Part shown: positions 45,533 through 53,472 of the stretch, one piece after another
Numbering within the stretch: the first letter of the stretch is position 1
Layout: the number at the start of each line of letters is the position of its first letter
From: Magnetovibrio sp.
GTDB taxonomy: Bacteria; Pseudomonadota; Alphaproteobacteria; Rhodospirillales; Magnetovibrionaceae
Assembly (NCBI GenBank): GCA_026196495.1
Contig: JAPHSY010000057.1
Span: forward strand, 1 to 58,491
Reading direction: 5' to 3'
Length of the DNA: 58,491 nucleotides
Program-made: the position numbers and the translations under genes
The notes under the pieces: model-generated
What the model saw: only the letters and a program-made list of their open reading frames with translations
The model's database searches: none
What the model was told of the DNA's origin: nothing

Positions 45533-46651
45533 GTGTCCAACACTAAAAACATTCTCATGCTGCCGGGTGACGGCATTGGCCCCGAAGTTATGAATGAGGT
45601 CAAAAAAGTTATCGACTGGTCCAATGACAAACGCGATACCGGCTTCAAGGTTGAAGAAGATCTGGTCGGCGGTGCGTGCTACGACGCGCACAAAGTTGCA
45701 GTTACCGATGAAACTATGGAAAAGGCTCATGCAGCCGATGCCGTTTTGTTGGGGGCCGTCGGTGGTCCGCAATATGACAACGATCCGGACATGCCACGCA
45801 ACCAACGCCCCGAAGCCGGCCTCCTGCGTTTGCGCAAAGAACTCGACCTGTTTGCCAACCTGCGCCCCGCATTGGTGTTTGATGCCTTGATCGACAGCTC
45901 CAGCCTGAAACCGGAATTGATCCGTGGCTTGGACATCATGATCGTGCGCGAACTCACCGCCGGTGTGTACTTCGGCGAACCCCGCGGTGAAGAACTGCGC
46001 GACGGCGTGCGTTACGGTTTGGATACCCAAGTCTACAACGAACACGAAATCGATCGTGTTGCCCGTGTTGCTTTTGAATTGGCAAAGAAACGTGACAACA
46101 AAGTGACCAGCGTTGAAAAAGCCAACGTGATGGAAAGTGGTATCTTCTGGCGCAAGATCGTCAAAGAAGTTCACGATGCGGATTACAGCGACGTGGAACT
46201 CTCCAACATGTACGCCGACAACTGCGCCATGCAATTGGTGCGCTGGCCCGGTCAGTTTGACGTGATCGTTACCGATAACTTGTTCGGCGATCTGCTGTCC
46301 GATTGTGCTGCCATGTTGACGGGTTCACTCGGAATGCTGCCGTCCGCATCCTTGGGTACCAAAGACCCAGAAACCGGCAAAATTCCATCCATGTACGAGC
46401 CGGTTCACGGTTCCGCCCCGGACATTGCAGGCCAAGGTAAAGCCAACCCGCTGGCAACCTTGCTCAGCCACTCCATGATGCTGCGTTACAGCTTCGACAT
46501 GATCGAAGACGCAGACATGCTGGACCAAGCCGTTCAAAACGTCCTGGCCCGCGGACTACGTACCGGCGACATCATGTCTGACGGTATGACGGAAGTATCC
46601 ACATCCGGTATGGGTGATGCGTTGATTGAAGAACTGGAAAAGCTGAACTAA
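45533..46651 (+). CDS. leuB: 3-isopropylmalate dehydrogenase
   Basis: 372 residues from the GTG at 45533. Motifs are [57 protein letters not shown], and the metal and substrate site around [17 protein letters not shown]. It oxidatively decarboxylates 3-isopropylmalate with NAD+. A terminator-like hairpin ends the unit. Confidence 0.97.
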   Translation: MSNTKNILMLPGDGIGPEVMNEVKKVIDWSNDKRDTGFKVEEDLVGGACYDAHKVAVTDETMEKAHAADAVLLGAVGGPQYDNDPDMPRNQRPEAGLLRLRKELDLFANLRPALVFDALIDSSSLKPELIRGLDIMIVRELTAGVYFGEPRGEELRDGVRYGLDTQVYNEHEIDRVARVAFELAKKRDNKVTSVEKANVMESGIFWRKIVKEVHDADYSDVELSNMYADNCAMQLVRWPGQFDVIVTDNLFGDLLSDCAAMLTGSLGMLPSASLGTKDPETGKIPSMYEPVHGSAPDIAGQGKANPLATLLSHSMMLRYSFDMIEDADMLDQAVQNVLARGLRTGDIMSDGMTEVSTSGMGDALIEELEKLN

Positions 46652-46676
46652 ATTATTCGTATTGGATCTAAATACA

Positions 46677-46720
46677 AATCGGGCCACTGGTTGGAAAACC
46701 TGCGGCCCGATTATGTTTTT
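46677..46720 (+). terminator. Terminator of the leu unit
   Basis: AATCGGGCC (46677-46685) pairs with GGCCCGATT (46704-46712), followed by ATGTTTTT. It lies 25 bp after leuB. Confidence 0.75.
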
Positions 46721-46732
46721 GGGGACGGTATG

Positions 46733-47557
46733 TTAGGGCTGCATGCTTCCAAGCATTTCTTCAAGATCTTCACCAAAAATTTGTGATATGAATTTGTGAG
46801 GTTTTGAGATTACCATCAAGATTGTAAAGGTTACGGCAAGGATCAATTTGATCACGTCTAATAGTGTTGAAACACTGATCGTCAGCAAGTGATTAGGGTT
46901 TTTTCCCATCACCTTGGCAATGAGCATGACCAGCGCTTCAATGCCAAGTAAAAGTCGGATTATGCCAAGTACATTCTTGATGAGTAAGATAGTTTTGATC
47001 GTCCAAATTTTCAGTAAACAGAAGAAGGCATATAGGGGGGCGATGGCCTTTGCGGTTACCATAAAATCAAAAAAATCGCCCAATACAGAATGCTCAAGAA
47101 GCGGTCCGATCAGACCGATCCCAGGTACATCTTCTTCATCTTCGTCGACATCATCTTCGACACTAGCTTCATCTTCGGGATTATTTGAAGCTTCGCCTTG
47201 ATCTTGGTTTTTCACATCAGTTTGGTTTTTTGCGTCTGTATTTTCTGCGTCCCCTTCATCACTTTTATGTTGTAGTGCAATCTCTTGACCAACAATTTGC
47301 AGCAACATATTGGATTTCAGCAGAAGCAATTCATTCTCGCAGTCTATGTTAACAAAGAGTGCTTTTTCTAATTTGTCCTTAAACCCTGGCATCAGGATAG
47401 CTTTACTGAAGTTAGGCAGATTTTTTAATTTTACGAGAAGTGCTGAAGTGTTCTCAGGCAGAAAGTCTGTGGCCGGGAGATTGTTTAACAGCTGTTGAAT
47501 TTGGGGGGTGATGTCTTGGATGGTCTGGCTCGGTCCGAGCGATGTTGTGTTGATCAT
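46733..47557 (-). CDS. Hypothetical membrane protein with acidic linker
   Basis: 274 residues. Residues 1-95 form a soluble helical domain (IQQLLNNLPATDFLPENTSA, LLKSNMLLQIVGQEIALQ). Residues about 100-145 are an extremely acidic, low-complexity linker (EDEASVEDDVDEDEEDVPG). From 150 on come three or four hydrophobic segments (FFDFMVTAKAIAPLYAFFCL, IIRLLLGIEALVMLIAKV, VIKLILAVTFTILMVIS). It is clearly more AT-rich than its neighbours and lies in the leuB-asd gap together with another orphan gene. No family is recognised. Confidence 0.62.
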   Translation of the reverse strand: MINTTSLGPSQTIQDITPQIQQLLNNLPATDFLPENTSALLVKLKNLPNFSKAILMPGFKDKLEKALFVNIDCENELLLLKSNMLLQIVGQEIALQHKSDEGDAENTDAKNQTDVKNQDQGEASNNPEDEASVEDDVDEDEEDVPGIGLIGPLLEHSVLGDFFDFMVTAKAIAPLYAFFCLLKIWTIKTILLIKNVLGIIRLLLGIEALVMLIAKVMGKNPNHLLTISVSTLLDVIKLILAVTFTILMVISKPHKFISQIFGEDLEEMLGSMQP

Positions 47558-47919
47558 TTTTTGTCTCCGATTGAAGCATGATTAGTCCTGTTAGAGTTTG
47601 GATAATTGATTTGTTTATGGTTTGAGCTTATCAGCGAAGAGATTTATGACAATAGCAAAAACTGTTTATTATCAATAAATTGCATGTAAATTTATAGTGA
47701 TTTTTATATAATTTTGCGGTTTTTAAACTTGCAAAAAATTTTAGCGTGCATAGAAAATTAATTCTAAATTGCACCTTTGCGGGATAAGTTTTGTGCGATT
47801 TCACTCGGTAATTGTAAATTTTATATACATTCAGTAAATTCAACGCAATTTGACAGAACTCAGTAAAAATATTGAGGCGAATTGATAGTTTTTAAATTGT
47901 GCTTGAATTGAGAGTGAGT
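47558..47919. other. Very AT-rich intergenic stretch
   Basis: No gene is visible. The 362 bp are strongly AT-rich, with many A and T runs and short repeats such as AAATTTTA and TTGTAAATTT, in contrast to the surrounding core DNA. It should hold the divergent promoters of the genes at 47557 and 47920. Such composition is typical of horizontally gained DNA bound by silencing proteins. Confidence 0.55.
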
Positions 47920-48924
47920 ATGACCAACACCAATGAATTTGATAAAAAAATTAAAATAAGCCTGCTCACTGTTTGGTTGAAAAAAGGGGGGATCAATCAG
48001 AAAGATTTTGTGGCGGATCTTCATGAGTATAATACGAATGCAGAAAGGCCGTTTTCAGACTCACTGTTATCGAGTTGGAAAAACCCAACTAAACCAGCGT
48101 TTCCGAATAAAAATAATATCGATATTATTGAGAGATACTTAAATGATCGCTTTTCTATTGGATGTAGTTTTTTTGATCAAGATATAACTGATTTTGTGAA
48201 GGTGTTAGGATTTGATGAAGCTGAGTATTTTCAATTGAGAGCAGAATTTGAAAGTGCGTTTAGTAATAACAATGAGACCGATGAGGCTTTCTCTCCAATT
48301 CTCTTACAGCTACCTACATTTATAAATATTGGGTTAGACCCGTTGCGAACTGAAGAAGCAGCAAGCGCGATGAGAGGTAGCTGGCTATTTGCCCACTATG
48401 CTGAAGCCCGACCTCATGACAAATTTAATAAGTCAACGGATCATAATAACCAGAAGCAGCCCCTAGGTCGGCAAGTCCGTTGCTGTGTGGTCACGTACGG
48501 AGATATTAAGCAATCCGGTATGATAGAAACAGAGTTTCATGGTGTATCCACAAAGTGGAAGGGTGAAACTTTTGCAGTTGGTCCTTCGGGATTTATTTAT
48601 ACATTTTTAGGCGAAAGCGAAGAGCACGATGAAGTGAATATCACCATTCTACGGCAGCTCACAAGGCGCTCAGCAGAAGTAACAAGTGGTATGAAACTAT
48701 CGATTGTTCACCCCACGGGGAGTGGTGGGCCAAAGATTGGTTCGTCAAAATGCATGGCCATTCGTTTGGAGGATAATGAGCTCAATTCAGATAAAATTCT
48801 GGAGATCTGCGATTACTATCCTATTCCAGATTTTCGCAGTAAATTTCCTAAGGCTGCACACTACTTAGATGAAATTGATAATACTGTAACGGATGAAGAT
48901 GGTGTGTATGCATTGCTGCACTAA
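47920..48924 (+). CDS. Hypothetical protein, possible HTH N-terminus
   Basis: 334 residues from the ATG at 47920 (GAGAG upstream). Residues 8-75 look like a helix-turn-helix variant: KISLLTVWLKKGGINQKDFV, then DSLLSSWKNPTKPAFPNKNN and IDIIERYL, a lambda-repressor-like spacing. The middle is helical and acidic. Residues 170-300 are beta-rich (VRCCVVTYGDIKQSGMIETE, KGETFAVGPSGFIYTFLGES, MKLSIVHPTGSGGPKIGSSK), perhaps a sensor domain. AT-rich with a codon use unlike asd just downstream. Function unknown; it may be a regulator. Confidence 0.65.
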   Translation: MTNTNEFDKKIKISLLTVWLKKGGINQKDFVADLHEYNTNAERPFSDSLLSSWKNPTKPAFPNKNNIDIIERYLNDRFSIGCSFFDQDITDFVKVLGFDEAEYFQLRAEFESAFSNNNETDEAFSPILLQLPTFINIGLDPLRTEEAASAMRGSWLFAHYAEARPHDKFNKSTDHNNQKQPLGRQVRCCVVTYGDIKQSGMIETEFHGVSTKWKGETFAVGPSGFIYTFLGESEEHDEVNITILRQLTRRSAEVTSGMKLSIVHPTGSGGPKIGSSKCMAIRLEDNELNSDKILEICDYYPIPDFRSKFPKAAHYLDEIDNTVTDEDGVYALLH

Positions 48925-49004
48925 ATTGGTTAGCGCCTACAAGGCTTGCCTTGAAGTACAATCGAGGGTAAGAAATAGCCAGATTTTTTGAACAAGGACG
49001 AACC

Positions 49005-49124
49005 ATGAGCCATCTGTTGGCAAAATGCGATCGCGTATCCGCCCCGGCTTCCCAAGCCGTTGGCGCGTTCGGCCCTGTTCTTTCTGTATTGAAAACCACC
49101 ACCAAGACCACTACTCGCTGTTAG
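49005..49124 (+). CDS. Thr/Lys-rich leader peptide of asd (attenuator peptide)
   Basis: 39 codons, MSHLLAKCDRV...SVLKTTTKTTTRC, then TAG. AAGGA lies 7 bp before the ATG, so translation is likely. The control run is AAA ACC ACC ACC AAG ACC ACT ACT (49092-49115): six Thr and two Lys codons in eight. Both amino acids are end products of the aspartate pathway, to which the downstream asd gene belongs. The stop codon touches the first arm of an antiterminator stem. This is the plan of thrL-type ribosome-mediated attenuation. A -10-like TACAAT is at 48957-48962. No protein function is expected. Confidence 0.72.
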   Translation: MSHLLAKCDRVSAPASQAVGAFGPVLSVLKTTTKTTTRC

Positions 49125-49221
49125 CGGGCTTTTGGTTTTGTTTAAATGCAACCAAGCCCGCGGACAGCTCCGCGGGCTTCGGTTTATGAGCCCCGGGTGC
49201 ACTTAACCCAGACGCGGGCTC
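49124..49221 (+). promoter_or_regulatory. asd attenuator: mutually exclusive hairpins
   Basis: Arm A, GCGGGCTT (49124-49131) plus GGTT (49134-49137), pairs with AACC (49150-49153) plus AAGCCCGC (49154-49161). Alternatively AAGCCCGCGGA (49154-49164) pairs with TCCGCGGGCTT (49169-49179) over a 4-nt loop. The two cannot coexist. A ribosome at the TAG would cover arm A and favour the second hairpin; one stalled at the Thr codons would leave arm A free. The second hairpin is followed by CGGTTTATG, a weak U tract. A third stem, GAGCCC (49188-49193) with GGGCTC (49216-49221), lies just before the asd ribosome-binding site. Confidence 0.68.
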
Positions 49222-49240
49222 AATTTAAGGAGATAAAACA

Positions 49241-50266
49241 ATGGGTTTTAAAGTTGCGGTCGTTGGCGCCACGGGTAACGTGGGACGCGAAATGATGCAG
49301 ACGATGGTTGACCGGAACTTCCCGGCGGATGAAGTGGTCGCATTGGCGAGCCACCGTTCCGTTGGGCGTGAGGTTGCCTACGGTGATGACAAAACGCTGA
49401 AGTGCGAAGATTTGGCCACCTATGACTTCACCGGAACCGACATTGTGTTGTCCAGTCCAGGTGCTTCTGTATCGGCTGAGTTCTCACCCAAAGCTGCGGC
49501 TGCGGGTGCGGTTGTCGTCGACAACACGTCGCATTTTCGTATGGATCCGGATGTGCCGTTGGTGGTTCCCGAAGTGAACCCGGCTGCGATTGCGGGCTAT
49601 AAGAAAAAAGGCATCATCGCCAACCCCAACTGTTCCACCATTCAAATGTTGGTGGCGTTGAAGCCGTTGCATGAATTGGCGACGATTAAACGCGTGGTTG
49701 TGGCGACGTATCAGTCTGTTTCGGGTGGCGGCAAATCCGCTATGGATGAATTGTTCAACCAAACGCGCGGCGTTTATATGAATGAGCCTGCTGAAAAGCA
49801 CCGTGAAAACTTTACCAAGCAGATCGCGTTCAATGTCATTCCGCACATCGACAAGTTCATGGACGACGGCATGACCAAAGAAGAATGGAAGATGGTTGTG
49901 GAAACCAAGAAAATCTTGGACCCCAATATCGAAGTGTGCGCGTCATGCGTTCGCGTTCCGGTGTTCATTGGACATGCCGAAATGATCAACCTGGAATTCG
50001 AAAAGCCCATCGATGAGAAAAAAGCACGCGACGTTCTCAGCGAAGCTGAAGGCTGCGTGGTTGTTGATCATCGTGAAGACGAAGGTTACGTCACGCCGGC
50101 TGAATGTGCGGGTGAAGATGCGGTTTATATTTCACGTATTCGCAAGGATGCGTCGATTAAAAACGGCTTGAATCTTTGGTGTGTGTCGGACAACTTGCGC
50201 AAAGGTGCAGCGTTGAACACGGTACAAATTGCCGAAATTTTAGCGAGTGATTACCTCGGTAAATAA
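49241..50266 (+). CDS. asd: Aspartate-semialdehyde dehydrogenase
   Basis: 341 residues, full length. NADP fold VAVVGATGNVGREMMQTM, catalytic Cys in ANPNCSTIQMLVAL, and substrate and active-site segments YQSVSGGGKSAMDEL and CVRVPVFIGHAEMINLEFE. It reduces aspartyl phosphate to the semialdehyde, the branch point to lysine/DAP, threonine, isoleucine and methionine. AAGGAGAT stands 7 bp before the ATG. It is preceded by a leader peptide and alternative hairpins, and followed by a strong terminator, so it is a single-gene attenuated unit. Confidence 0.96.
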   Translation: MGFKVAVVGATGNVGREMMQTMVDRNFPADEVVALASHRSVGREVAYGDDKTLKCEDLATYDFTGTDIVLSSPGASVSAEFSPKAAAAGAVVVDNTSHFRMDPDVPLVVPEVNPAAIAGYKKKGIIANPNCSTIQMLVALKPLHELATIKRVVVATYQSVSGGGKSAMDELFNQTRGVYMNEPAEKHRENFTKQIAFNVIPHIDKFMDDGMTKEEWKMVVETKKILDPNIEVCASCVRVPVFIGHAEMINLEFEKPIDEKKARDVLSEAEGCVVVDHREDEGYVTPAECAGEDAVYISRIRKDASIKNGLNLWCVSDNLRKGAALNTVQIAEILASDYLGK

Positions 50267-50353
50267 TCGCAGGCTGAAGCCTTATGTAAAAAGCCCCGGC
50301 CATTCGGCCAACGCATTCCGTTCTATAGGACATATCGAGTTGCTAATATAGAC

Positions 50354-50391
50354 AAGGGCAGGAACATGATGTTCCTGCCCTTACTTTTTTT
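50354..50391 (+). terminator. Terminator of asd
   Basis: AAGGGCAGGAAC pairs with GTTCCTGCCCTT over a 5-nt loop, followed by a run of T. It marks the end of the core gene block; accessory DNA follows. Confidence 0.93.
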
Positions 50392-50426
50392 GACGAGATT
50401 GTCATTACTGTAAATAAGTCCGCTGA

Positions 50427-50567
50427 TCCGCTTATCGTAGAAAATTGAAGCGTGAATCCAAGAAGCAAAATACCACGCCAGCCATGCGACTTGGCCTGGC
50501 CTCTAAGCCAGTAAAACTAACTACGATACTTTATGAAGACTGGCTATATGAACTGAACAAACTTTAG
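50427..50567 (+). pseudogene. Decayed transposase C-terminal remnant (tentative)
   Basis: An open frame of 46 codons without a good start reads KKQNTTPAMRLGLASKPVKL, then TTILYEDWLYELNKL and TAG. The TTPAMxxGL segment recalls the C-terminal end of DDE transposases (the pattern TPAMAAG near the last helix). The rest of the gene is absent: a stop lies directly upstream. The call rests on this short motif and on location at the island edge. A hairpin GCCGC-GCGAAA-GCGGC follows near 50575-50590. Confidence 0.3.
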
Positions 50568-50651
50568 AGATAAAGCCGCGCGAAAGCGGCACTGCTAAAA
50601 ACTTGCCGCGACAGAACCTAAAGATATGAGTAAGTCTTTTAGTAACAAAAA

Positions 50652-51272
50652 TCAGCCTGCTGATGCAGCTGCAAAATGTTTTAGTTCTTCCATTTTTTTA
50701 GGTCTGTTGGGACGAATAATGTCATCATTTATTTGAAGAACAACAGACTTGATCAGGCTGGTTTTATTAAGGTTTGTCATATCCATTGCTTTATCAAAGT
50801 CTGCTGCCATATCTGGTGAAACCTTCATAGAGAAGCGCTTTAAAACATGAGGAGCGATGGATTTTTCAAAAGTCTGTTTCTTAGCCTCTAATTTTCTAGA
50901 TACAGCTTTAGCCATCTTTTCATCCGTCGCGCACTGGTGAACGAAATACATTACCAGTTTGTTTTTGAATTCCCGGGGGAGTGACGGGCTAATTCGATAT
51001 GAAGCTAGATCTAATGCCTCAATATACAAAGAAGGAACTTTTGCCTCGATCGACTTGGCGGCAACCTTCCGTGCAGCTTTAATTGCTGGGGTTGATTGAG
51101 GAGGGATAGCTATTACAGAATCACAGCTATCACAAACACCTACTAGAATATTATGTGCTAGACCTGAACCGTCACTGAAGGGGACATCACGATACTGGAA
51201 TGTCATGGATACAATATCGCCGCAGTCTTCACATACGGCCTTTCCTGTATCTCCTGGGGAATATAGTTTCAT
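50652..51272 (-). CDS. Putative antitoxin: zinc ribbon plus RHH-like C-terminus
   Basis: 206 residues. The N-terminal 55 residues have two Cys pairs (CEDCGDIV and CDSCDSVI) around FQYRDVPFSDGSG, resembling the zinc-binding half of MqsA-type antitoxins. The middle is helical. The C-terminal part, RFSMKVSPDMAADFDKAMDM, then TNLNKTSLIKSVVLQINDDI, looks like a ribbon-helix-helix DNA-binding motif instead of the HTH of MqsA. It follows a small gene of toxin size by 11 bp in the same direction, so the two are probably a toxin-antitoxin operon. This domain pairing is unusual. Confidence 0.6.
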   Translation of the reverse strand: MKLYSPGDTGKAVCEDCGDIVSMTFQYRDVPFSDGSGLAHNILVGVCDSCDSVIAIPPQSTPAIKAARKVAAKSIEAKVPSLYIEALDLASYRISPSLPREFKNKLVMYFVHQCATDEKMAKAVSRKLEAKKQTFEKSIAPHVLKRFSMKVSPDMAADFDKAMDMTNLNKTSLIKSVVLQINDDIIRPNRPKKMEELKHFAAASAG

Positions 51273-51283
51273 GATGCTTACCC

Positions 51284-51568
51284 TTATTTATGGACACTAA
51301 TGAACATCGTTGTTTCATCAATAAAATAAAATTTAATGTACCATTCGTTCTTTTTGAATATATGCACAAGAATATGAGGCGCCCCATGCAGAGGGCTCGT
51401 TGAATGGTTAAAACCACGACATCCTTTAATTATCTTCGCCACTTCGTCTGGTGTAACCACACCAGTTGCTAATTCATTCTTTATTTCAATACTTTCCCTT
51501 GTGGCATGCATAAAATTCCCGTTTCGCAAGGCATTGATAACCGCCTTCTTAGCTTCACTAAACCCCAC
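51284..51568 (-). CDS. Putative toxin-like small protein
   Basis: 94 residues from a GTG with GAGGTGA 5-6 bp upstream. Helical first half (FSEAKKAVINALRNGNFMHA, VVTPDEVAKIIKGCRG) and beta-strand second half (PHILVHIFKKNEWYIKFYFI, ETTMFISVHK), an alpha-beta layout seen in RelE/MqsR-like mRNA interferases. The ending IKFYFI...FISVHK recalls a family of small uncharacterised proteins paired with zinc-ribbon partners. The catalytic residues are not identified. The following gene is the putative antitoxin; 210 bp of AT-rich DNA without genes lie upstream. Confidence 0.55.
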   Translation of the reverse strand: MGFSEAKKAVINALRNGNFMHATRESIEIKNELATGVVTPDEVAKIIKGCRGFNHSTSPLHGAPHILVHIFKKNEWYIKFYFIDETTMFISVHK

Positions 51569-51778
51569 TATCTCACCTCTATATATTTACGATAATCTTC
51601 GTAATTTTTCAACCCTAAAAATTATATAACCACCTAAGCGCAGCAAGTGAATTTTATATAGATTATGTAGATTTTACAAATGGTTATGATTTATGTGTAT
51701 GGAAGCACGAATGCCTAACTTGCGCACATTGCAGATACAAGAAAGTTAGAATCTAAAGTTAGAGTGTGCCTTGCTTCA

Positions 51779-51985
51779 TTATACGTTAGTGCATTTAGCT
51801 CCAGGCACCGCAAGTTGTACCTTACGGACGGCTTTATCGATTTCATCCTCATTTTCATCGACATCAATCGCAATGTAGCCTTCAACGCCAACACCGATAG
51901 GCTCATCGATGCCCGCATTATAAAGAGCATCTAATACGTCTTCAGAGGATACCCCTGGAGGTAATGTAAAAGTCAGTCTAGCCAT
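51779..51985 (-). CDS. Small protein, last gene of four-gene island operon
   Basis: 68 residues. The ATG at 51985 overlaps the TGA of the preceding gene (TGATG), so the inner start is chosen. MARLTFTLPPGVSSEDVLDA, LYNAGIDEPIGVGVEGYIAI, then EIDKAVRKVQLAVPGAKCTN suggest a compact beta-alpha-beta-beta-alpha-beta fold. Similar N-terminal domains occur in proteins where a helix-turn-helix follows; here that part is missing. No function is known. Confidence 0.6.
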   Translation of the reverse strand: MARLTFTLPPGVSSEDVLDALYNAGIDEPIGVGVEGYIAIDVDENEDEIDKAVRKVQLAVPGAKCTNV

Positions 51986-52446
51986 CAAAAGACAACCTCC
52001 GGAAAGTGTGCGACAACTCTTCCATACCCCCAAGCTCTGATCGAATAAACAATCATCAAAGTCTGGCTAATCGAGGGATCATCGTCGTTGTGTTCTAGTA
52101 ATCGATAAAACGACCCTGTGGGCGTAATAACGCCGGACAAATCCGGCGCGAAAAGCTGCTTATGGGATGTCGAGATAGAGGTGCACCATTCTTCACCTTC
52201 AGTTGTCGTGCCAACCACAAACGGCGCCACGATGTCGTCTTGAGTAATCTCTATCAAACTCCATACATCTAAGGTCTTTCGAGGTGCACTAGGTTTAGGC
52301 CTTAACTGCCAATCAGGATCAGTTTCGATTTGACTGAAAGAAACCTTTCTAAAACGAACGTTGGTTGGATTGTCGTTTAGGTGCTGGAAATTTAACTTTT
52401 CTATGGCGATTTCTAGATCCTTGGAAGCATTGGGGGACGTGCTCAT
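51985..52446 (-). CDS. Hypothetical protein, paralogue of the gene upstream
   Basis: 153 residues. Residues 62-141 align with residues 52-128 of the protein encoded just upstream: WSLIEITQDDIVAPFVVG against WHIVKLSKHEESVFVLLGV, then a T..G..Y.L block, and QTLMIVYSIRAWGYG against QILKLVWMLRAQGFE. The fold appears alpha/beta with no known catalytic motif. Starts by a 4-bp overlap with that gene and is itself coupled to the 68-residue gene. I do not recognise the family. Confidence 0.62.
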   Translation of the reverse strand: MSTSPNASKDLEIAIEKLNFQHLNDNPTNVRFRKVSFSQIETDPDWQLRPKPSAPRKTLDVWSLIEITQDDIVAPFVVGTTTEGEEWCTSISTSHKQLFAPDLSGVITPTGSFYRLLEHNDDDPSISQTLMIVYSIRAWGYGRVVAHFPEVVF

Positions 52447-52862
52447 TGGACCAGCACCAGATTGCGCAATGTTGTTTCAAAGCCTTGAGCACGAAGCATC
52501 CAAACAAGCTTCAGGATTTGGTCTGTTGTGGGGCGTCCAAGCCCCTTGCGAAACAGTGTGTATATGTCACCGGCTACAGTACGAATTGCATGGCAATCGT
52601 TAGCAAGCATATCAACGTCAGAGATACAGATGGCCTCTTTGGTATCTGCATCAACACCCAGGAGAACAAAGACGCTTTCTTCATGCTTAGAGAGCTTCAC
52701 AATATGCCAGCTTGTGATCGTCCCCGCGCGTTTTAACATCCAGGTGCTGCGACGCCAATCTCCCGCGGATACGCGCAATTCATCCAAATCATTACCGTTC
52801 AAATGTGTGAAACCAACTCCAACTTCGTTTTGATTTAGATCATCAATTCCCACCTTGAACAT
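52443..52862 (-). CDS. Hypothetical protein, paralogue of the gene downstream
   Basis: 139 residues, no signal peptide or membrane helix. TSWHIVKLSKHEESVFVLLG, then DVDMLANDCHAIRTVAGDIY and TTDQILKLVWMLRAQGFETT can be aligned to the next protein in the operon, which points to an old tandem duplication. AGGGAGG precedes its start. It lies 12 bp after the zinc-ribbon gene. Function unknown. Confidence 0.62.
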   Translation of the reverse strand: MFKVGIDDLNQNEVGVGFTHLNGNDLDELRVSAGDWRRSTWMLKRAGTITSWHIVKLSKHEESVFVLLGVDADTKEAICISDVDMLANDCHAIRTVAGDIYTLFRKGLGRPTTDQILKLVWMLRAQGFETTLRNLVLVQ

Positions 52863-52874
52863 TGCTACCTCCCT

Positions 52875-53159
52875 TTAATCATTTTTGCGAATTGCTGTTT
52901 CAGCGCCTTCCGGAATAATGAATGCTTCAAATCTCCGTCCCATGCCATCCGACCGATCTCCGTTATTCAGATGCCAATAGATCGCATCGATAAAACTGGA
53001 GTTATTGAAGCCAATCAGATGTGCGCATTCACCGCTAAACTCAGCCAGCCCGGCTTCGTTGAGATATTTGCCGCGGCTTTTCCCACAACGGCATATGGCT
53101 ACATCATTCAGGCTTAACGCCTGGACATCACTGCATTCCGTACAGAGCAGTAACTTCAT
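52875..53159 (-). CDS. Small zinc-ribbon-like protein, first gene of island operon
   Basis: 94 residues. LLLCTECSDVQAL and ICRCGKSRGKYL supply Cys-x2-Cys and Cys-x-Cys, a small metal-binding ribbon at the N-terminus. Then come ECAHLIGFNNSSFIDAIYWH and GMGRRFEAFIIPEGAET. I recall short proteins of this design in many bacteria, without known role. It heads the four-gene minus-strand operon and diverges from the RHH-methylase operon across a 313-bp gap, so the two may share control. Confidence 0.65.
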   Translation of the reverse strand: MKLLLCTECSDVQALSLNDVAICRCGKSRGKYLNEAGLAEFSGECAHLIGFNNSSFIDAIYWHLNNGDRSDGMGRRFEAFIIPEGAETAIRKND

Positions 53160-53430
53160 AATGTCACCTCAATAAATTTGCGCCATTTAACGATAACAAT
53201 GTTCTACATTTGTTCTTTTTAAATATCAATACAATCAATGGACTATGTGACTAAATATGCGTAAGGCCGTGACGAAGTCAGAGCGTTTAAATGGCTGCAA
53301 TAAAACGGTCTAAAAGTCCTCTCGGAGCAACTCACAAAGAGGGCTTTCTTATTCAGAAAAATAAGAAAAATCATTTGGTTAACTTGCATATGGACGTACA
53401 TCAACTAATGTTATATTATATGATGTGACA

Positions 53431-53455
53431 TAACATAACATAACATAACATAACA
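53431..53455 (+). repeat. Tandem pentanucleotide repeat TAACA x5
   Basis: Five perfect TAACA units preceded by the near copy TGACA end 17 bp before the ATG at 53473. Just upstream ATGTTATATTATATGATGTG is AT-rich, includes -10-like TATTAT, and its ATGTTAT can pair with ATAACAT in the repeat. The rest of the 313-bp divergent gap (53160-53472) shows no gene; a hairpin AGTCCTCT/AGAGGGCT near 53311-53346 is followed by TTCTT. The repeat may be an RHH-protein operator or a slippage-prone tract. Confidence 0.7.
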
Positions 53456-53472
53456 CCAGCGAGGTTATTATA

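Noticed and set aside
53431-53455. CRISPR-like array
   Set aside because: The repeat unit is five bases with no spacers; it is a simple tandem repeat. No CRISPR array or cas gene was found anywhere in the window.
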